DNA from: Annona cherimola
Taxonomy: Eukaryota > Streptophyta > Magnoliopsida > Magnoliales > Annonaceae
Assembly (NCBI GenBank): GCA_030490835.1
Contig: CM059977.1
Span: 13,673,399-13,737,398 of the forward strand
Direction: 5' to 3'
DNA length: 64,000 nt
The first letter of the stretch is position 1, and each line of letters begins with the position of its first letter. Position numbers and translations under genes: made by a program. The notes beneath the pieces are model-generated. The model was not told the DNA's origin. It worked only from the letters and a program-made list of their open reading frames with translations, and made no database searches. Shown here piece by piece: positions 56,343-64,000 of the stretch.

Positions 56343-59300
56343 GGCTGTGGAGAGATGTAAAATCCACACTTCTGTTTTTCCTTACTTAACAAAGTTCGTT
56401 CATAAAACATTCATATTTCAGCCTCTTGCTTATTTAATTCTTTTTTTTCATGTATGCAAAGTGCAATCTGTCATTAGTATTTGCAGTTGTGGCCGATAGA
56501 GGATAGAATTATGCGTTTTCAGCATTTAACATTTTGAGTCATTCCAGTCCAGCCATGAATTTTGTAGGATCTTGCCGTGGAACATGACCTATGCACCTGA
56601 AGATTTGCTTTTGCTTTTGCTTTTGCTTTTCACATACAGATTCTAGCGTCTGAATACAACCGGGTACATGGGCGCATTGAAATGCTGTCCACTCTCTAGA
56701 TTCATAAGTAATGACAAAAACTAGATGATGTGCATTCTGAATTGAGTATGATTGTGGTTTATCCTTATTCCTCTGATCCCAAATCCTGGTGCGTCTCTTG
56801 AGCCTCTATTGGATCTCCGCCTGCCTCGATCGGGCACGTCCTCACGGGCTTTCTCCATCACGTTGGTTTTCTTTCTTCGCAGGCCCTCCTCCACTTATCA
56901 TCAAACCACGGTCAATGGCTTCTTCAAGACAGACATCTTTGGTTTCTATTTATTTGTTTGTTTTGGGTGTTTTATTTGGGTAGTATCTCATACGCAACCC
57001 CTGTCGCCGTGCAAACCTTTACTTTTTTAAACTAAAAACTTTTTTGAAGATCTAAACTATTTATGACATTCATTTTTTCGTCTTTGTTTATGGTGCCAAA
57101 CACACATTAAAATTGTTTTATATTATATATTTGTTTTTAATCTTAATAATTGCATTTCCACTCTCAAAAGGTGTTAATTTTTTAAACATACGATTTTTCA
57201 ATCGAAGTGATTTTTATAAATAAGTATAATAAATGTTTAATTTTTTAAAAAAAGTTTTCAAAATTAAAAAAGTCCATGCACCCACCTTTTATTTAGGGGT
57301 GTGAATTGTAGTGGGTAGTAATGGGTCAGGATTTGTTTAACCTTTTCACCCTACTTTTAAAAATTTTATTTGATCATATTTTTTTATTTCGAGAATAAAA
57401 ATAAAAAAAATATATTATGGATGCACACTCAGTGGGTTTTACCCTGCTCGGACCCAGTACCTACGCTAATTATGTATATTCTAGTCTATGTTAAACTTGG
57501 TACCAAACTCTGTCCCAACAATTTAGGTCTGAGTTAGAATGGGTCCGAGCCACGTTAGGAGTGGGCCGAACTGAGTTAAAAATAGAATTCGAAAAACCAA
57601 AGATTGGACATTTTAGGTTTTGAAATGGCTTGATTTTTTGAGTTAATTTTTAAATCTTTCCTTTCATCCATGAGGAAGAATTTTTGTTAATTTATTAGAT
57701 TGCACCTACAATTAATTTTATTCTCATTCTTTTCAAAATTTTCAAATTATTTATAATTACTTATACTCTAATTTAATTTTCAAATTATGTCTTTTAATAA
57801 TTAGTATGTAAGTTTGATATAAATGAGTCTTTAGACTAAATATGTATTGGAAAAAAATATTATATACATTTAATAATAATTTTATGAAACATAAACTTAT
57901 TCACACTAAAATAAATTCTATTGATTAAATCTTAAATTAGTAAATCTTATGGAGCTCGTTTCCACTTTTGAATATTAATAACATGTTCAATTTATAAAAT
58001 TTCCATTAGATATTGTTACTTTCGTTTATAAATGGTTTATTGTTTTGGTCCAACCATATGCTTTTACGGTGGGTTTTACCAGTGGGCGGGTTTATCCATA
58101 CCAATTACTATTTTGTGCAGTGTCAGGTTAAAACTGACAAAAATTTAAAGCATATTTTTCTTCTAAGAAACTAAGTATTTTACGGGTCGAAGAGGTCCGG
58201 GTCGGGCAAAATCCATCTGGTTTGCAACTATAGTAGCAAGATATTATATCATAGGACCCAACACTAATAGGTTTTGAAGTTAAATTAGTTGTGCCTGAGT
58301 CCATGGGTAAGAAATTAGGAGTGCACACTATACTCGTACCTATTTTGACCATCTATATAGTTAGGTCCAGGTAGAATTGGCTACCAGGCCCTGTTTCATG
58401 ATTTTTTTTTCAAATTAATTCATAATATATAAAATATAAAATAATTATATGGAGAACATTTCCTCAATAAATTAAAATTTTAAATTTTAGAATAATTTTA
58501 TGAAGAACATTTTTGTAATAAATTTAAAATAAGTAGATATAGAACATAAATTTAAAAATAATTATATGGTGAATATTTCTATAATAGATTTAAAGATATA
58601 AATTTAAAATAATTATATGCAGAATATTTCTACAATAAATTTTAAAATAATTATATAGAGTTTTTTTACGATAAATTTAAAAATGGCGGGTAGGAAAAGT
58701 TAAAATGAAAAATGGCAAAGTTTTCTCCATTCATTTAGATACTTGTTATGGGTGTACACTGGGCGAATTTTACCCAACTTGAACTGAACCCTTATATAAT
58801 CTTGTATTCTTTGGACCAAATTAGATCCAGTACCAACTCTGATTATTCAAGTCTAGACCGAATTAAAATAAAAGAGGTAGTTTTTCAAATAAATTCCTAA
58901 ACTAAAAAATTACAAAATAATAATTATAAATAAAAAGAAAGACAAATTCAAACAACATGCAATGAAATAACTAACTTTTGAGTTTTATATAATAATGAGA
59001 AATAATGGGTGATAACTAGTAATTTACAATAACAAAATTGATAAAGGATTTCAAATTCTGCGTTTATTATTATTTTTAAATAATTAATATGTATTATAAA
59101 CATATCTACACATGGGAGTTTGGTAGCCCGGGAACTCTAGACTTGATTAACTTATATAAGGTTAAAAACACACTAGTCGAAATAGTTGTGATTTTAAATA
59201 ATTAATATATAATATATTACACAACCCCGCGACCCTTGAGAAAGGATGTATTTTCAAAGTTAAGGGTGTGTTTGGTAATAAGTGAAAGTTGTCAAGTTAA

Positions 59301-62300
59301 AGTTTTTCAATTTAAAACTTTTCACTCTCCACAAGCACCTTATTTTTTAATAATTTTTTCACATTTTTCTATACAACTACCATACTTTTCAATCATTTCT
59401 ACACAACTACCAACACAACTAACCTATCTATTTCAACTTTATCCTATTTATTCCTCATCATTACCCCTATCATATCACATCATTTGACAATTTTTACTCT
59501 CTACAACTTTTCACCAAAAGTTGGCTCCTGGTTAAGGCAAGTTTGAACCGAGTTCAAATAATAAAGGGTTTTTTTACATAAATTAATAAACTAAGAAAGT
59601 TTTTTGAGATAATAATTATAAAGATAATTTTACTTAAAAGTTAAAAATATATAAAGAAGATAAATAATATCTTTTTATTTTATCTTTTATAGGGTTGCTA
59701 ATTAAATTTGCCAATACGAATTTTTAAGGCATTTGTATTAAGAAATATATCTTTCATTTTTCATTATTTTAAGTTATTGGTACTAAAAAAAATCATATAT
59801 GCAATATATAATTGGAGTCCGTTATAATACTAAATTCACGTTTCCTGTTTTTTTTTTAGAGAAAATTCACTTTCCTGTTTTTTTTTTGAGAGAAAATTCA
59901 CGTTTCCTCTTTAGTTATTCTGCATTTATATTTTTTCCTTTGGATTCAAATTCTTGCCTTACGTTATGCACGCAGCTACGAGATGGATTTTTGGAAAGGT
60001 CAGTCTAGGTTTCCCGAAACCCGGTACCAATAAGCAATAACCACTAGCTAGGTACTCTTTCAAAAACCTGAAACCGGAATTTTCACTAGTGCCGGACCGG
60101 ACCGGACCGGGTCGGGAAAAACCTGCGCGGTGTCCACCCTGGCATAATTTACCCTCAAAAAATTTTCATCAAAAGTTTAATTATTTTTCAAACACACCAT
60201 ATATATTATATATACATATATATATACACGCAGAGATAGAAGATCCACATCTTACTACTTAGTACTAGTTTTATTTGATATAGCAATGAATTACCATTAT
60301 AATCCTACATTTTTCACAGCATTATCCGAGTGGATCTCGCAATGTCAATATTTGCACACTTAAAGTATACGCCAAATATTTTTCGGAAAAAGAAAAAAGC
60401 ATACGCCAAATGACGTGCACATGACGAGTTTGATGTTTTGGGCGCATGTGCGAGTAATATCCAAAAGCAATACTCTCAACCAAAAAAAATGGTAACTTAT
60501 GTTCGTCTCTCAGGATTGGATTTATATTTATTTTATCCCCATCTGACAAGTGCCTTTCCTCCTTTGTCACTTAGATATAAGCGATGACACTCCGACAAAC
60601 CACTGTGACCCAAAAACATTGGCATCATCTTGGTAATTTATGCTGAGATGCGCTTGTTTTTGGCCTATGTCCTGTCATTTTTTTCGAAAGCATATGTTTC
60701 AATCCCCCTCATCCTGGGACCAGCTACAAACCAGTTGTTGTTCTATTCATGCTTGCCAACAGAGTCTAGATGTGTATCTTTCGAGCAGTTAAAATCATCC
60801 CCAGATTTTTGACAGAGACATCACAACCCGAATGATGATGCCCAGCCATGCTCTGAAAAGGATGCCGTATCTCCATTTCTAGCAAATTCATTTACTGTGG
60901 TCATCGTATTCTTTTTGAATGGCTTCTGATTTCTACATGGCTACTCAATTCTGTACTCTTCATCTGAGTAACCAACCATACATTTATTTATTAAAGTTGG
61001 ATAAGCCCCTCTGTGGTTTTCATGGTACAGATCCTTCACTGGCTTTTTTTTTTTTTTTTTTCAATGTGTCAATTTTCCATGAAAAAGATCTGGCCGGGAG
61101 ATGTCTAATTTATAGACAAGTGGATCTACATGGATTTATTTCACATCATGTTACCATCCAACCCTGACTATGAATGGGAAATTATGTACTTCCAACAATG
61201 TGGTGGACAAAAACAAAGAAAGAACAGTTCTTGGGTTGATAGATCTTGCTTTAGTGGAAGGGAACAGCATAGGCTAGGTGAAACAATATTTTGTTTTGTT
61301 TTTCGGTTTTTTTCTTTCAAAAAATGAAAGGAATCCAAAATCCAGCACAAGAAAACTAGTCCAAATCCTCACAGGGGCAACAGCCGTAGTTCGGGCCTAC
61401 CACGACACATGCCATATCAGCTGGTAATTCTCTTCTAACAAGTTGATGCTATATTGCTATTCTCCCAAAGTTAAAATTGTGGGCTTTCACCCCTCAGTCT
61501 AATTTCTAGCTTCTGGTGCCATAAACTCAACAACCCAGCTTGAACTCAGCTTTAGCTCACTCAGTCGTAAGATTTGAACATAATCTTCTGGAAAATAGGC
61601 TTGGGAATATTTTAAATTATCTTTATTTCTGATACATGTCATTTCGAATGAGCCCCCCGAATAATGGCGTTATACTATATATGTACGATCCACTCAGCTT
61701 TAAAAGAAAAATAGCTTTTGACGACGATGAAATTGATGATCGAATTGTCGCCTCCTCATGCTTCCACCTTGAAGATAATCGAGAGTTCCGCTAGCCGCGC
61801 CTCAGGACTATCAGACAGGTTTGAGCAGAATCTGGCCTTTGAATTATATTATGTGACGGCCATCACATCAAGATGCCAAATGGGATTCCAAATAGCCATT
61901 CTTTTGAAAAAGAAGAGATGCGATGTACGCTGGTGGGATGGGAATGCTTTGAGATGGGAATCTGTTCTTGGCATGTTGTCGCATCACCTCTTGTGTGGCC
62001 AGCATCTTCAGCAGTGCATCATACATGGGATGTTGGAACAATTGGGGCCCACGTTTTAAAAACTAATCTGGCCCATGCTCTCTGTCTGGACTCTGGACTA
62101 GAAAAATCTTAACCTCTGCATCCTTAGCTTTCAAATAGAAAGTTACAAATGAAGGAGAGATGCATTAATCTCTGCATGAGTGTTTTCATCTCAATTAAAA
62201 TAAATTTGCTCACTACTACTACAATCATTACTCTTCTTCTCATCGTATCATCACCCTTCAATTATCCATGCCTATATGTTGCATCTATATTTAATAATAG

Positions 62301-63139
62301 TAGCAGCAGCAGCAGCAATCTTTATCATGCACATAAGTACTTGCAATTAATGATGCATGGGGTTGGAGTGGAATTGATGATGGGTGTGTGTCCATTCCAT
62401 CAACCTCAGCATGCCGTACAATGAAGGTGCACCATCTATAATGGGTCATTCCCGAGTACAAAGATGCAGGTAGTACAGGGCCGAGATAGACAAGGTGAAG
62501 AAAGAGGATAGGAAGAAAGAAAGCAGGAATCCACAAAGGCAAAGATGGGGTTGGCAGATTAAGAGACAAAAGGCAGCCCCACTTCTGACAACTCATCTGA
62601 AATGCTCGTGTTTTGCTGGCACAGCATCATGAGTATATCATACCACAGGAGTTGGGAGGAGAGGAAGGAGGTGTGAGTTTACACATCCACCCCTCTTATC
62701 TCTTCCTCTCCCACCACCATTCAAATCCCATCCACCCACTCTACACTGCTACTAAATTACTAGAAGCTAAAAAAATGGCTAATGATTCGCCACTCATTTT
62801 TATCCGTCTGCTAGCGGCTGCCGTGGGCATTCCTTTTGGAATAAAGTAACTCCGGCCCCATACCCAGCCATATCTCCCCTCTTTTTTGACTGTTTTTTTG
62901 GCCCATACAAAATTCCACCTTCGCCCTGCTTCATACACCTCACAAGCGTGTTTTTTTTTTTTCAATTGAAACCTCGCAAGCTTATTTGTAGTGGAGGCAC
63001 CAACGACTCTCTACTTTCTTACCCATATCCTATTTTCTAGCGGTGATTCATCAACTGCATAAGCTGGGAACGAGTTTTACATCCACACATCCCAGCCACG
63101 AACATCAAAGAGATACCAAAGCATTCATATCTAAAACAC
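56343..63139. other. Intergenic region with repeats, no gene seen
   Basis: PPR 3' UTR, then AT-rich DNA. About 57300-57600 and 58740-58870 hold two degenerate copies of a tract with GGGTGTACACTGGGCGAATT and GACCCAGTACC-like words. Between them, 58436-58700 shows loose ~60-base tandem repeats of AAATAATTATATGGAGAA. A family B copy lies at 59262-59525. A near-duplicate ~37-base segment (TTTCCTGTTTTTTTTTTAGA) is at 59838-59910. No frame carries a recognisable domain. Confidence 0.6.
59262..59525 (-). repeat. AT-rich dispersed MITE-like repeat, family B copy 3 (reverse)
   Basis: Begins AAGGGTGTGTTTGGTAATAA and contains TTTCAATTTAAAACTTTTCA, CTACACAACTACC and TACTTTTCAATCATTTC, which match the reverse complement of the 4208-4465 copy word for word over long parts. 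Confidence 0.65.
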
Positions 63140-63500
63140 TAGCGTCTGCACCGGAACAATGGTACAGTTATCCAAAAAATAGGCCCTACACATATTAAAA
63201 TGAAATGAAACTTTATACAATCATTTATCTATATATAAATCATACTTTAGATGGTTTAGATGTTGAAAAAACCACTTTTAAGTTGTTATTTACATCAAAC
63301 TATTTTATTACGTTGAATTTGTACCATTTTCAGATGGGGCCCATATACATATCTGATTGGGATGAAAATTGGTATGGTAATAGAATACATTATTCTAAAT
63401 ATAATGGGTAGAGTAGATTATGATTTGATGATCATGTGGGGCCCATTTCAATGATGCTGCACCGGAACAGCGGTGCAGTTGCCCAAAAAATAAGCCCCAC
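63140..63500. repeat. Family C element, copy 3
   Basis: Starts GCGTCTGCACCGGAACAATG and ends near GCTGCACCGGAACAGCGGTG. Interior words GATTGGGATGAAAATTGGTA, CATTATTCTAAATA and GATCATGTGGGGCCC are shared with 49462-49832. A second short GCAGTTGCCCAAAAAATA-type end follows directly, so this may be two overlapping fragments. Confidence 0.75.
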
Positions 63501-64000
63501 ATGTATTAAAATGAAATGAGAGTATAAGATAATCTTTACAAGGACCAACAATTCACTTAAAAGACTCCTACCATTCTTGAAACTCCCTTGAGAAATCCTA
63601 TCCCATTACAACCCTTGACAACTCTTACAATCCTACTCAAAAGTCAACATCCGCATGAGGCCACTTTTGATCTTCTACAATATTGTTTGCATGAAAATTT
63701 ACATGGGAATAACACTAGTTCATAATAAATTATTTTTGGTAATGATTTGATATATATATATATATATATTTGATGACAAGAAATTAATATAGAGTTGCCA
63801 GCTAGAGTTATTATCTTAATAGCATATTCAGGATAATCTCATTGATTGGATATGTTGGGATGAGATTTCTCTTTCTCATTTTTTGTAATATTCTCATGAT
63901 CTCTTATTTTTCAATACATAACCTCCTTAATTTTCACCACTAAAAAAGTAACCTTAATTTTTTTATTCACAATATTACTTTTCATTTTTTATATAAACTT

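Noticed and set aside
1..64000. tRNA, rRNA or snoRNA genes
   Set aside because: None recognised by eye on either strand; a covariance-model scan would be needed to exclude them.

Overview
The window is nuclear DNA of a flowering plant. It shows GT-AG spliced genes, a plant-type S-adenosylmethionine decarboxylase with the two conserved upstream ORFs in its leader, a P-class PPR gene, plant LINE, MULE and LTR elements, and AT-rich intergenic DNA full of foldback elements. I cannot name the species. All splice calls were made by eye from reading frame, GT/AG borders and remembered family conservation; no alignment or search was run.

Layout: (1) 0.2-3.9 kb, + strand: 3' part of a TBC-domain Rab-GAP gene, six exons visible, 5' end outside the window. 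(2) 3.9-9.1 kb: AT-rich intergenic DNA with foldback and MITE-like repeats. (3) 9.1-12.25 kb, + strand: S-adenosylmethionine decarboxylase (polyamine synthesis) with TATA box, leader introns, tiny and small uORFs and a 369-codon main ORF. (4) 12.6-17.1 kb, - strand: 5'-truncated LINE with a long open ORF2 (endonuclease, RT, zinc knuckle, RNase H). (5) 19.4-26.2 kb: a MULE with ~0.8 kb terminal inverted repeats, a decayed FAR1-like transposase 3' fragment, a second frameshifted gene on the - strand, and arrays built on a GCATGCGG palindrome. (6) 27.06-39.48 kb: a pol-less gag-only LTR retrotransposon carrying three ~2.5 kb LTRs, one inverted. The same 5-bp direct repeat flanks the outermost ends, so the whole palindromic unit looks like one integration. 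(7) 40.4-47.8 kb: two nucleolar ribosome-biogenesis genes, RRP7-like (- strand) and NHP2-like (+ strand), diverging from an 850-bp shared promoter region. (8) 48-50 kb: foldback elements and long TA repeats. (9) 51.7-56.3 kb, + strand: a PPR gene resembling Arabidopsis MTL1, preceded by a CT-rich repetitive stretch. (10) 56.3-64 kb: intergenic DNA with repeats only.

The host genes are mostly housekeeping: vesicle traffic, polyamines, pre-rRNA processing and H/ACA snoRNP assembly, and organelle RNA expression. The best candidates for something new are the palindromic three-LTR element, the GCATGCGG-motif MULE with a breakpoint on that motif, and the divergent nucleolar gene pair.
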